A stretch of 64,000 nt of DNA, taken from Hymenopus coronatus (lineage: Eukaryota; Arthropoda; Insecta; Mantodea; Hymenopodidae). Under the pieces are notes generated by a model. The model was not told the DNA's origin. It saw only the letters and a program-made list of their open reading frames with translations, and ran no database searches. Below, piece by piece: positions 24,916 through 33,895 of the stretch (the first letter of the stretch is position 1; every line of letters starts with the position of its first letter). Position numbers and translations under genes: made by a program. The stretch is from assembly GCA_030762935.1 (NCBI GenBank), contig CM060895.1, forward strand, positions 36,000,001 to 36,064,000, given 5' to 3'.

Positions 24916-25028
24916 TTGTTTGATGTTGCAGAAGCTGAAATGGCGGAAAATCCTGTGGAAAAGGCATATTGCGTGTTGGAATTTGCTAGAATGCAATCAA
25001 CAACTGTTGTCCAACGACATTTTAGAAT
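24916..25028 (+). pseudogene. Second, inverted copy of the transposase start inside the left arm
   Basis: It reads MFDVAEAEMAENPVEKAYCV and on to about residue 38 on the plus strand, mirroring the start of the minus-strand frame. It is a consequence of the coding 5' end being duplicated in inverted orientation. Confidence 0.7.
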
Positions 25029-25031
25029 ACT

Positions 25032-25523
25032 TTACCACAAAAATGAAATGATGCGCTCACAAAAACCAGCATCGTCTTCATCATGTCGCAACATGTCGAT
25101 GCAAAAGTCACGCCGTATGACCTTATCTTCTTCACTCAGAAACTGCAATATCTGTAATCTGTAAGGCATCATGTGCAGTCGCTTCCGCAAGATTTTCCAT
25201 ACAGTTTGCTGTGGAATTTGTAATTGCATGCCTGCCCTAGATGTCGATTTCTGTGGGCTTCTTATGTAGGCAGAACGAACACGTTCAACGTTTTCTTCCG
25301 AAACTCTTGGTTTTCCCGAGCTCTTCCCTTTGCACAAACATCCCGCTGTCTCGAATTTTCTATACCAGTCGTAGATTGACTGTCTAGTCGGTGGCGTTTT
25401 GTGGCAACGTGTTCTAAAATGTCGTTGGACAACAGTTGCTAATTGCGTTCTAGCAAATTCCAACACGCAATATGCCTTTTCCACAGGATTTTCCGCCATT
25501 TCAGCTTCTACAACAACAAACAA
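25032..25523 (-). pseudogene. Truncated DUF4817/mariner transposase, DNA-binding part only
   Basis: The 163-aa frame begins MFVVVEAEMAENPVEKAYCV. It has two helix-turn-helix regions (about residues 10-60, PTRQSIYDWYRKFE; and 75-115, SRAGMQLQIPQQTVWKILRKRL). It ends at EDDAGFCERIISF followed by stop, exactly where relatives continue into the first catalytic Asp. So it is a DNA-binding fragment without the DDE/D centre. It could bind terminal repeats if expressed. Confidence 0.75.
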
Positions 25524-25915
25524 AACACTACAGCGTTACCAATAGTAACAAACGAAACTTTGAGAGTTTCTCAACATACCTCCAAAATAATTAGGTTGCT
25601 ATCTCTAATAGTTTTTGTTTTACAGGCAGTTGAAGTTGTCTATTTCTTTTGTAGTAACCCTGTATAGCGATAGTTAAGTCTTTCTAAAGCTATCGCTATG
25701 TGAACAAAGGAAGTTCGTTCGCTTTGCATTGACAGCAGAAAAACAAAACAGAAATGAAACTCCGTTTCAGAAAAACTAACGTAGTTTCAAATTGTAACCT
25801 ATAACAAGAAATGTCTCAGAAATTTACAAGAAAAATGTATATGATATATAAGTCGTGTGTTTTAAAGAGATCTACATTTTTTGTGTAGTAAATTTTTGTT
25901 CTTACAGTTTGAGGC

Positions 25916-26552
25916 AATATTTATATCTTAACCACAAAATCTGCCGACATATTGTGAGTTTCATGTCATTTTTTAAATATGTGATGTTCAAATGTTTTTG
26001 TTCCGTTACATTCCGAAGTTGAAATCGCTGGATGCAAATATTTATTATTCCTTGTGCTTTCGTCGCGTGTAAGTGTTTTAATTTTCTCTATGCGATTTTT
26101 TTCCAACAATAAGTATCATAGTTACGTGTTGATTTTCTTGATTGTGAAGCCAGTTATTATAAAAAAAAAAGATGTTTTTTTTTCAGAAGCATGAAAAAGG
26201 CCACTTGGAGATCAATAGGCAGAATACGCGTACATTAATGTATTTTCATAGAATTACATGCGCACAAATATTTGCAGCGGGATTGTTGAATAATTTCCGC
26301 TCATTTGTATTAAAAATTGTAAACATATCACTCTGAGGAATCATGTTTTCTTGTCGGAACTTGCAAAAGAAGCTAAGAGTCCCGAGAGACGCATTCAACG
26401 AAGCACATAATTGTATCGAGAGATTGCAGTTTCATATAAGAATTGTACGAAATAATAGTGAATAAATTGCAATTCTACAAAGAAAATCCTAGTGGTTTAC
26501 TATTTAAGAAATCGCCAGGTAGTCTGGATCTGTGAAGCCCAACAAGACACTT
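25916..26552. other. Unique intronic sequence, no gene seen
   Basis: No repeat family or frame recognised. A-run at 26159-26170. Confidence 0.4.
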
Positions 26553-26938
26553 TTTTAATTAGAAAATGTATTCCTACATACAGAGTGGCACATATTTAAC
26601 ATTAACACAGGTCAAATAAATGATCAAGTGTACAAGTAAAATATCCACAATACCACATAATAAGTTACATGTTCAAACAAAGACAAAATTGAGATCACAG
26701 ATGTAGTTTGAAGGGAACCTAGTTGCTGTCAGAATATTACATGGCTAAAACAAGGGAAAATTTAAATAACATGCTAGATTAATAATTGTGATGAAATACT
26801 AGAAACGTCCAAATTATGCAAATATATCGAGCAAGAGTTGCCCAATACGGTGAATCACTTTGCTCCGCAATGCTGATGACAGACACTGGAATAAAGGTAC
26901 CACCAGATAATGTGCCCCAAAATATGCCCTAGGGAGGT

Positions 26939-27943
26939 TCAAAATCCTAAGGATGTCATCCTGCGCATGGGCCCAAGGAGTAGAGGACGGGCAGGAATCG
27001 AAGTGATGCACAGCCAAGTATCTGGTCGCCCACAGAGATCACAGTCCGGCGTAGACTTCATACCAATATGGAACAGCCGTTCGTTGGTGAGGATGGTGTT
27101 GGTCACTTCTTGATACCATTTGCTGCGTTGTAGAGTGGTGAGAACTGGGTGGTGCAAATTGCGCCACACTTGGCGCCAGTTATACAGTGGGGCTTGCAGC
27201 ATCGTCATTCGAGTCGGAAATCGGTCCAAAAAAGCAGTATAAATAGCGCGGGTCGTTGGCGGTCCATATAGAATGGTGGGACAATAAACAGCCAGTTCCA
27301 GGAGCTTCTTCAATTGCGGTGCCTGCAGTGACAGGCGTCGAAGATCTGGTGGATTCTGTATCCCATGTGTCGGTAACATTGATATGAGAAAGGCACCACT
27401 ATAGGGATTGCCCAGGTGTGCCCAATTGGATTTCAAGAACAGGGTCTGCCTTTAACTGCGGATCAATGGCATTGAGACCACCAGCAAAGAGAGGAAGTAC
27501 TAATTGCTGCCTGGATACCCGTAATACCCTTCCAAATAACCAATTTGTGCAGGATTTCAGTTTAGCTCCAAACATGTCAGGAAGAGATAAGACCTGATTA
27601 AGATACCAAGAACGTGACAACGCATAGGTGTTCACAAAGTGGATGCGTTGAATTAGATCCAGGGAATGGTATCGCTCCCCGCGTAAAAGATTGCGGATAT
27701 TACACACGATACGATTCCAATAGTGCTGAATAGTGGCAGGAATAGTAGACAGGAATGTCAAACCCAATATTTTGATAGAAGCGGACAACGGTAGCCAGGT
27801 GGGTGTATCCGGTGACGTGGGACCAGGTTTTCGTCTTATGAAGGTTAACAACTACTCCAGAAGTCTGACAATACTCAAGGACTATACGAACATCTTGTAA
27901 CAGAAGTAGCTTAGAAACAACAATACACGTCATCGGCAAAGGC
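26939..27943 (-). pseudogene. LINE ORF2 post-catalytic and C-terminal region
   Basis: Three overlapping open segments (27700-27945, 27399-27851, 26939-27436) read one protein after frame corrections. A frame change falls directly after the AFADD catalytic motif. The C-terminal CDLCGRPDTW finger is intact but its second half is shifted. Not functional. Confidence 0.65.
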
Positions 27944-27944
27944 A

Positions 27945-28414
27945 CGTATCACGGCCCTAGGGTCAGTGAGAAGACGTTGCTACAAGCGACGTAGAAGAGG
28001 CTCAATGGAGAGCACAAAGAGACGCATTGCCAAAGGCACGTATCACGGCCCTAGGGTCAGTGAGAAGACGTTGCTACAAGCGACGTAGAAGAGGCTCAAT
28101 GGAGAGCACAAAGAGACGCATTGCCAAAGGCACGTATCACGGCCCTAGGGTCAGTGAGAAGACGTTGCTACAAGCGACGTAGAAGAGGCTCAATGGAGAG
28201 CACAAAGAGACGCATTGCCAAAGGCACGTATCACGGCCCTAGGGTCAGTGAGAAGACGTTGCTACAAGCGACGTAGAAGAGGCTCAATGGAGAGCACAAA
28301 GAGACGCATTGCCAAAGGCACGTATCACGGCCCTAGGGTCAGTGAGAAGACGTTGCTACAAGCGACGTAGAAGAGGCTCAATGGAGAGCACAAAGAGACG
28401 CATTGCCAAAGGAC
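27945..28414. repeat. Five tandem copies of a 94-bp unit inside LINE reverse transcriptase
   Basis: CGTATCACGGCCCTAGGG recurs at 27945, 28039, 28133, 28227 and 28321, exactly 94 bp apart. The units look identical by eye. Each covers the coding stretch between RT motif B (RQGCPL) and the catalytic FADD. Because 94 is not a multiple of 3, each repeat shifts the frame. Confidence 0.95.
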
Positions 28415-28513
28415 AACCCTGCCTCACAGATGTCCGAATGGGGAACGTATATATATTTCCGGTGAATATCGGTATCGAAGTTTTGGGTGGAATACAATAA
28501 CTCCTCTATACAC

Positions 28514-29094
28514 CAATTAGCTTGAGACTGTAGAATATTTCCGAAACTAAGCGTTGTAGAAAGAAACGTCTTGAATGAAAGTTACCTGATAAAATTGGTC
28601 ATTCTGTTTTAATTGGAGAAGATTTAGATGGTAATTTGAGGGTCGAGGTACGTTTTTAAATGAGAACCAACATTTTCTATTTTGTTTCCTTATTCCTCAT
28701 CAAAAAATAAATAACTTTTGTTTAAACCATTTGCTTGTACAGGGTTCTTTTACTGAAGTACACAATTAAACATTGATGAAAGGCAGATCACAGAGTATCA
28801 TCACTACACGGGTATTATACAGTATTATTTCATAATCATCGTACCTTAATGTAATAAATGCTCAAAATTATACCCTTCTACCTCAATGCATTTTCCAAAT
28901 CTGTGAGTAAACGATTGTTGTGTCCGTAAAAGCATGTCTCTTCCAATACTGGCACAAGCATTTCGTATACGCGCCTGCTCCAGACAACATTGTAACATGG
29001 CATTTATTTTCCCCCATTATATCAAGCAAATTTTATTCAACGCTTAGTATTTTGAAATATTCTATAGTCTCAAGTTAAATGGTTCCACCCTGAA
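28514..29094 (-). mobile_element. MITE-like derivative of a mariner/DUF4817 element nested in an HTL repeat
   Basis: Inverted ends of about 40 bp (CTTGAGACTGTAGAATATTT at 28521; its complement at 29040-29072) flank a mostly non-coding interior. The right terminus is CAGGGTGGAACC on the minus strand; the left end is shortened. HTL sequence resumes on both sides (..CTCTATACAC / TACATATTCCGTGTAGAG). Confidence 0.75.
28846..28998 (-). pseudogene. C-terminal end of a mariner/DUF4817 transposase
   Basis: A 50-codon open frame, starting MLQCCLEQARIRNACAS and ending RFGKCIEVEGYNFEHLLH with stop, matches the usual C-terminus of these transposases (RxxxCIxxxGxxFEHLL). It is a leftover of internal deletion. 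Confidence 0.65.
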
Positions 29095-29279
29095 TACATA
29101 TTCCGTGTAGAGAAAGTAAAATTGACGCAAGTAACGCTTTTAAATACGGAAAGAAACAAATATTTCAGCAATAAATTCAAAGCATATATTTGTCCTAAAC
29201 CTAGGATTTTCAGTTGATTGTCCCCTTAAAAGGAACACAGTGATAGCTAAAGCGACAAATGCTCTGTGAGGATACTCAC

Positions 29280-29365
29280 CACGGATTTGCGATCTGGCTG
29301 ACGTCGGCTCTCTCTGTGGGAATACTCGTATTCGTCATCCTTCTTGGCTTCACTGGTTGTTGAAT
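29280..29365 (-). CDS. Exon 2 of SIAH-type RING gene (charged N-terminal region)
   Basis: This 86-nt exon has the acceptor AATGTTGCAG|AT and donor GTG|GTGAGT. In the chosen frame it is phase 1 in, phase 0 out, and reads 28 codons starting STTSEAKKDDEYEY and ending DRKSV. A second frame (phase 0 in, 2 nt left over) is also open but does not fit the neighbours. The composition is acidic, then basic, and looks disordered. It lies between a nested MITE/HTL copy on the left and another HTL copy on the right, and is not part of either repeat. Confidence 0.6.
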
Positions 29366-29428
29366 CTGCAACATTGCAACCTATTAACAGTGGGCATATC
29401 TACATTAATTTTATAAATTTTATGTGAA

Positions 29429-30219
29429 AAATCTGGAGTTCCATCCACATGACTTTCTCTACATCTCTGTAACAAATAAACTTATTCTTGTATCCACTTC
29501 ATACTAATCGAGATAAACACCAGCAGAAACGGTCTTATTATTTAATGTCTTATAAGTAGAACGGAAATAAGGGAATACACTGGGCTAAACCGGCAGTCAC
29601 ATGTTGTAAAATGTAGTTGCTAATGGATTGAAATCCGTTTCTTTGAGCGGCCAGAAGTTGACAATTTCCTTATGAGAAGAGTCTAAGTATTTTAAAACTG
29701 AAACCAATAACAAGAAATATCTTGAAAACGGGTCAATAAGATAAATGGTTTGTTTTAACGTGACCTACATTTTATGTGTAGTAAGATACTGTATATCTCT
29801 TATGGTTTACCAATTATACAAAATTCCTTCGGAATGAAGAGGGATATAGACCCTATTCCCAGGAAATTCAAGATATACATGTATACATTTGTATCTAGAT
29901 GGCTTTAATATACAGTATTTTAATCAAAATCGTTAGTCATTTTTGAGAAAATAAAAGTTTCTGAATTTTTTCCAGAATAACTTCTTGAAGGTCTTGTGTT
30001 GTACCCTTGGAAGATGCTGAACTTTAACATCAAGTTTGGTATTTAACAGATTGTTCGTTTTTTATTTTATGTTGCATAGAGACCTGGACACACACTGACG
30101 TTTTTCTAAAAATGCTTTACAGAGACCCTAAACTCTGTATTTCCAGTGAAATCTCTGTATCGAACTTTTGGGTGGAATACCTTCTGTTACTATGTACTAC
30201 GTACGTTTTAGAGAAAGTA
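29429..30219 (+). repeat. HTL copy, both ends present
   Basis: AATCTGGAGTTCCATCCACA to ACGTACGTTTTAGAGAAAGT. Short CA tract. Confidence 0.9.
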
Positions 30220-30246
30220 AAAGCAGGCATCAGTTCGAACATTGAA

Positions 30247-30355
30247 TGTCATACCGGTATCTTGTCGCAGTAACTCAGTGGTCAAAACAACCATACGGAG
30301 AGTGGGAGAACGGATTTCAAATTTCAGCTGTGGCATAGAATTTTTAGTTCTAACA
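30247..30355 (+). mobile_element. SINE4 head fragment
   Basis: TTGTCGCAGTAACTCAGTGG..GAACGGATTTCAAATTTC is a decayed tRNA-like head. A SINE3 tail in the opposite direction follows at 30392-30460. Confidence 0.5.
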
Positions 30356-30391
30356 GTAAAATTCATAGCCTTGGTACGTAAAAGAATGGTG

Positions 30392-30460
30392 TGTTATTTA
30401 TGGACGCTCTTTATCTACTGTGGTTCTCAGCGTTCCATTCTAAATTGGGCGTTGAGACAG
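30392..30460 (-). mobile_element. SINE3 tail fragment
   Basis: ATTTATGGACGCTCTTTATC..GGTTCTCAGCGTTCCATTC is the complement of the family's terminal GCGCTGAGAACC..CATAAATA. Confidence 0.6.
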
Positions 30461-30608
30461 TACATGTCTTGTCACTGGGCAAAGAGTTATTCAAAAGGGA
30501 AAGATAAATCATAGCTAAAAATATAAATTATATGAAGAAGGGAAATATAAATGTACATTGAAAATTGGCAAGGAAAGAAAGATTTCAAACACGTCTAAGT
30601 ATCCGAGT

Positions 30609-30990
30609 TGTCACGAATTGGTAGCACTGTATACCGTTAGGGGTAGGGATAGTTACACTGCCCGAGGGAACATAACGGGAAGGAAATAAACAATGCTACC
30701 GCCGGTCAGGCGACACTATTTGGGACACTCGGCTTAGAACATCGACAGAGCAAAGATGTGAAATGTAGGGTCCGGGGTGGAGCCGACCAGGCTACCTTTA
30801 GTTGTGAGCGAAATAATTATTTTAATACTGACCAGAATACAGAATAAATCACGGCATTAAAAGTAATAAGTAATAATAATTACGGTCGCGTCAAGCATAG
30901 TTTGCAGTACAAAAATTAAGAGGAATGCGTGTGTGTTCGACGGAGGAAAACGGTCGAACTAATTGAATAAAGCACTTGTGTCGTACCACA
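30609..30990 (+). mobile_element. Candidate solo LTR
   Basis: The segment is more GC-rich than its surroundings. It begins TGTCACGAATTG and ends GTCGTACCACA, i.e. TG..CA, with AATAAA at 30966-30971 about 20 nt before the end. This resembles gypsy-type LTRs. No target duplication or internal region was seen, so the call is weak. Confidence 0.3.
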
Positions 30991-31124
30991 CCTGAAAGGA
31001 TTTCCATGCTAGTAAAATCTGAGCTAGGGCACCCACAAATTCACACCATTCCTACTACCCAAAACCCGCACTCGGAACACGAACCCGTTACCACGTTACC
31101 GCCCCAGTGTGAAAGACTGCTTAG

Positions 31125-31305
31125 TTTTGCTCAGAGGCCTCTCTATCAGGCTTGACGTTCTTTTATGTGCCGTAAATCTACGACACAGTACAACGGCTTC
31201 ACTTCCCTTCCGAAGGAAGCCATGCTAAGGATTTTTACACCCGAAAAAATCCATCGGTTTGAACCCGTGACCTTGGGTATATGAAGTTACACCACGGAGG
31301 GCGTA
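31125..31305 (-). mobile_element. SINE3 copy
   Basis: GCTCAGAGGCCTCTCTATCA.., GTGCCGTAAATCTACGAC.., CCGAAGGAAGCCATGCTAAG and GGTTTGAACCCGTGACC read in reverse family order. Head and body are present. Confidence 0.8.
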
Positions 31306-31449
31306 AATATAACATTTCCAATAATCGTTGGCATAACTAGGTGAATATCACTAAGTACTTACGATGCGTAAGTTGCTATTAAGGTGTTTTCTGAAGTTAG
31401 TTGCGGGTAAAAAACAAGAATGAGTTGGAGGATTAAATATCATACCGGC

Positions 31450-31560
31450 ATGTTGTCTCATTAGATCAACGGTTAGAGCAACCGTGCGGAGAACTAAAGT
31501 ACCATCTGTGGTATTGAACTTTTAAGCTGGTTCTAACAGTATATATAGTGTATTTGTGTC
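31450..31560 (+). mobile_element. SINE4-like head fragment
   Basis: TTGTCTCATTAGATCAACGG..TTAGAGCAACCGTGCGGAG resembles the SINE4 tRNA-like start. The B box is lost. Confidence 0.45.
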
Positions 31561-31741
31561 TGTATAGGATAATCTCAAAAATCACTTACCCGATATAGAT
31601 AATTTGTTCACTTTTGTAAAGTTTAATTCTCTCTAATGGATATGGTTTCTAAAACACCTAAATTCATTTCATAAGTTATCATCATTATTTAACAATTATT
31701 AATAATAGTATTTATAATTATATATTATTATTTTGGTGGAG

Positions 31742-31822
31742 TTATTATAATTTTGGATGGAATACAATACATTCTCTATCCACTATGTACATTGTACATA
31801 CGGGGCTAGAGAAAGTAAAAAT
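31742..31822 (+). repeat. HTL 3'-end fragment
   Basis: ATAATTTTGGATGGAATACA..GGGGCTAGAGAAAGTAAAAA. Confidence 0.8.
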
Positions 31823-32129
31823 AATTACTTAGGCTTTTACGGCCTCACAAAATAACAAAGCAACATGAGTTCACATATTATTCTGACATTGGTCAAGGAG
31901 TAACAACACAGTCAAATAAATAATTACATTTTGTTTGCAAAAATACTACAGCGCTGTAACCGCATGGTTGAAAAATAAACATTTGGAACTACACAATATT
32001 AGGCTCTAATAAGGGCAACAGCATCAAACCAGGCTAAAAGCTACAAATACTATTTCTTCTTCATCTTATTTATTTTACATAAGTAATTACTGTGTTTTCA
32101 TATAAAATAACATAAAAGGATTCAGTATA
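31823..32129. other. Unique sequence, no gene seen
   Basis: AT-rich spacer; no repeat recognised. Confidence 0.4.
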
Positions 32130-32204
32130 ACTGCAAGATTTTTAATAATAATTTATTGTGGAGATGTAGAGAAAGGCATGTGAATGGAACACTTCAGATT
32201 TTTC
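32130..32204 (-). repeat. HTL 5'-end fragment
   Basis: GATGTAGAGAAAGGCATGTG..AACACTTCAGATTTTTC. Confidence 0.8.
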
Positions 32205-32656
32205 GTTAAGTAAGTTTTGTCTATCTTTTACGGTTTAACAGTTAAGCAAAATTCGGCAAAATTCATCCAGAATAAAGAGGTCATCAGAGGCTATTCGCAG
32301 AAAAGTCAATATATACAGTTTATTTGGGATGTAAATACCTTAATTATACGTAATTCTAATTAAATCCTAGAGCCATTTTTGACAAAAACAAAATTTTCGA
32401 AAAATTTTCCAGTAAAGGGTAGTTAGGGGTGGGGGAGTTTCTTGAAAAATCTTCAAACCTAAATACCAAGTTTGGTATTTAACGGTCTTTTCAACTTTGA
32501 GCTATGCTGTCCACACATACACCTACGGATCTTTTTCTAAAAACGCTTTTTTCGGACTCGGGGGACCCTAAAACATATATTTCCGGTGAAATCTCGGTAT
32601 GGAATTTTTGGGTGCAATACAATACCTTCTCTACATAGTACTGTAGAGAAAGTAAA
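32205..32656 (+). repeat. HTL copy, 3' half
   Basis: AAGTAAGTTTTGTCTATC to ACATAGTACTGTAGAGAAAG. It starts where the inverted 5' fragment stops, a head-to-head join. Confidence 0.85.
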
Positions 32657-32664
32657 AACTATCG

Positions 32665-32785
32665 CTATTAAATCCTACAGTTCGACGAGAAAGCATCAGC
32701 AGTTGTTTCCAAAGCAAAGCCCCCGATGAAACAATGGAAGTTAAGGGAGGCTATAAAAGTAAAGCAATAAAAGAAAAACTAAATA
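32665..32785 (+). mobile_element. SINE2 3' fragment
   Basis: CTACAGTTCGACGAGAAAGC..GCCCCCGATGAAACAATGG..GGAGGCTATAAAAGTAAAGC is collinear with the end of the copy at 46637-46933. It ends about 30 bp from exon 1 of the RING gene. Confidence 0.7.
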
Positions 32786-32813
32786 ATGTAAAAATAAGGT
32801 ATAACAATCTTAC

Positions 32814-32875
32814 CAAAAGAACTATGAAGGCCTTGGTGCATTCTGGTAATTTTGATCCTTAGTTACTACGGGAAT
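32814..32875 (-). CDS. Exon 1 (first coding exon) of SIAH-type RING gene, with start codon
   Basis: The exon lies between a very strong acceptor (TTGCTTTTTTCCAG) and donor TTTTG|GTAAGA. All three frames have stops if read through, but an ATG at 32841 (purine at -3, in-frame TAG and TAA upstream) opens a 9-codon frame, MHQGLHSSF, ending at phase 1. That matches the phase 1 acceptor of the 29280-29365 exon and forms an Asp codon. The coding part is 32814-32841; the rest is 5' UTR. The acceptor implies at least one more untranslated exon upstream. Confidence 0.5.
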
Positions 32876-33019
32876 CTGGAAAAAAGCAAGTGAGAGTGTA
32901 TAACGAAGTTGACTTAGCCAGAACCACAATGTATGTACACAGTTGAAGCGGAGAAAATAGTCACTGACATTGACCATTTTAGGCTTCTCTACATTTTCTG
33001 TGACGCACACATTTACTGA

Positions 33020-33528
33020 CTTGCTGTTTCTAAAGTGCCAGCTGGAATACCTGGTGAAGCAGAATGCCTTTTTAAAATGATGCAGATTTGAAATTTGACC
33101 ATAAAGATTGAAAAATTAAAAAATTATTTTCTTCATAATAAAATTATATGAACTTATAATAAACTTTAAGAAAAGATATTCTTTTACCACTTGGCGCATT
33201 TTAAGTATCAATTAATTGAGGCTATAAATCTCTAGACGCATGCTTATTAATAGTTAAATTTTTTCCAAAATTTTCCATATTCAAAATGTTCCACATGATG
33301 CAATTTTTCACTAATTTGTTTCAAAATTTTAATACTGACTCTCAAAAGTACATTAAAGAAAATAGTCATATAGTTTTTCGAAATGTTCCAATTTTCATAA
33401 ATAAACTATTAAAGCTTGAAAAATCAAAGATTTTAGAGAGTACTTTTGTATACTAATTAGGGCGAATATAAACAAATATAATTTTTCTGAACTTTTAGTT
33501 AATTCATTAGCTGTAAAATTGGATTATG
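33020..33528. other. AT-rich sequence, no gene seen
   Basis: Very AT-rich with runs such as TTTTTCCAAAATTTTCC; no repeat or frame. Confidence 0.4.
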
Positions 33529-33540
33529 TTATGTAAATAT

Positions 33541-33811
33541 ATGCGTAAGCTTTCACGGCCGGTGACTATAGTTTTAAAATTTAAAATTTTCGGGCTAATT
33601 TGCCGTGGTCTGTAGGTTAAAATATGTTTAGTTAAAATATTTCTACCTAACGTTTCGTCCCTGTCTGTGAGGGACATCTTCAGAGGCAATGTGCTCACGT
33701 CACTAACCCAGAAAGAATTACTTGGTAATTCTATTTTATTTGGTAATTCTTCCGAACATATTTTAACCTACAGACCACGGCAAAATAGCCCGAAAAGTTT
33801 AAATTTTAAAA
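33541..33811 (-). mobile_element. Short Penelope-like derived element with inverted arms and a hammerhead motif
   Basis: About 271 bp bounded by a 12-bp direct duplication TTATGTAAATAT (33529-33540 and 33812-33823). Inverted arms of about 57 bp (33573-33629 and 33755-33811, GGGCTA..TGCCGTGGTCTG) surround a core with the hammerhead motif. It is AT-rich at the outer ends. It has no coding capacity, so it is non-autonomous. Confidence 0.75.
33643..33689 (-). ncRNA. Candidate hammerhead ribozyme (minimal type I, Penelope-like)
   Basis: The minus strand reads stem I 5' TTGCCT, core CTGAAGA plus an extra T, stem II GTCCCT-loop-AGGGAC (6 perfect pairs), core GAAA, a minimal stem III (A-CG-T), the NUH site GTT, and stem I 3' AGGTAG (6 pairs, two wobble). 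Core bases CUGANGA and GAAA are present. The one-base insertion before stem II departs from the strict consensus and may weaken activity. Confidence 0.6.
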
Positions 33812-33823
33812 TTATGTAAATAT

Positions 33824-33895
33824 GTGTTCCATTTACATGACTATCTCTACACTTCTGTAGAAAAGTAATGTTTTATTATTCTTCTAGTATATGTG
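33824..33895 (+). repeat. HTL 5'-end fragment
   Basis: TGTGTTCCATTTACATGACT..CTCTACACTTCTGTAG immediately after the Penelope-like target duplication. Confidence 0.75.

Larger units (their letters stand above)
24777..25662 (-). mobile_element. Mariner-like (DUF4817-type) transposon with 252-bp inverted repeats
   Basis: The termini are CAGGGTTACT..AGTAACCCTG flanked by TA duplications (24775-24776 and 25663-25664). The arms 24777-25028 and 25411-25662 are near-identical inverted repeats and include the promoter side and first about 45 codons of the transposase. It interrupts an HTL copy (left ..GTATACTAG, right GCGATAGTTAAG..). The unique centre is only about 380 bp. The catalytic region is missing. 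Confidence 0.88.
24605..25915 (+). repeat. HTL copy split by the mariner-like element
   Basis: ACATGCTGTGTTCCATGAGC.. to 24774; resumes at 25665 GCGATAGTTAAGTC.. and fades after GTGTAGTAAATTTTTG. Confidence 0.85.
26553..28440 (-). mobile_element. Tx1/L1-like LINE, 5'-truncated, with an expanded RT segment
   Basis: Minus-strand order: RT motif SVRQGCPLAMRLFVLSIEPLLRR (about 28375-28432), five tandem 94-bp units, RT motif AFADD (27929-27943), SGVVVNLHKTKT, then the LDLIQRIHFVNTYALSRSWY region (27399-27851) and the C-terminal KWYQEVTNTILTNERLFHIG..CDLCG finger (26939-27436). This arrangement is L1/Tx1-like. The left limit near 26553 (a T-run, i.e. a possible A-tail) is uncertain. The right junction with an HTL fragment is at about 28440-28447. 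Confidence 0.75.
28447..29121 (+). repeat. HTL 3' end split by the nested MITE
   Basis: ATATATTTCCGGTGAATATC..CTCTATACAC, then the MITE, then TACATATTCCGTGTAGAGAA. Confidence 0.85.

Noticed and set aside
31590..31632. Small candidate exon (acceptor CCATTAG, donor GTAAGTGAT) with a phase 1 donor
   Set aside because: It fits the phase of the next exon but has a weak acceptor and no start codon. The exon at 32814-32875 has far better splice sites and a start, so this was left out.
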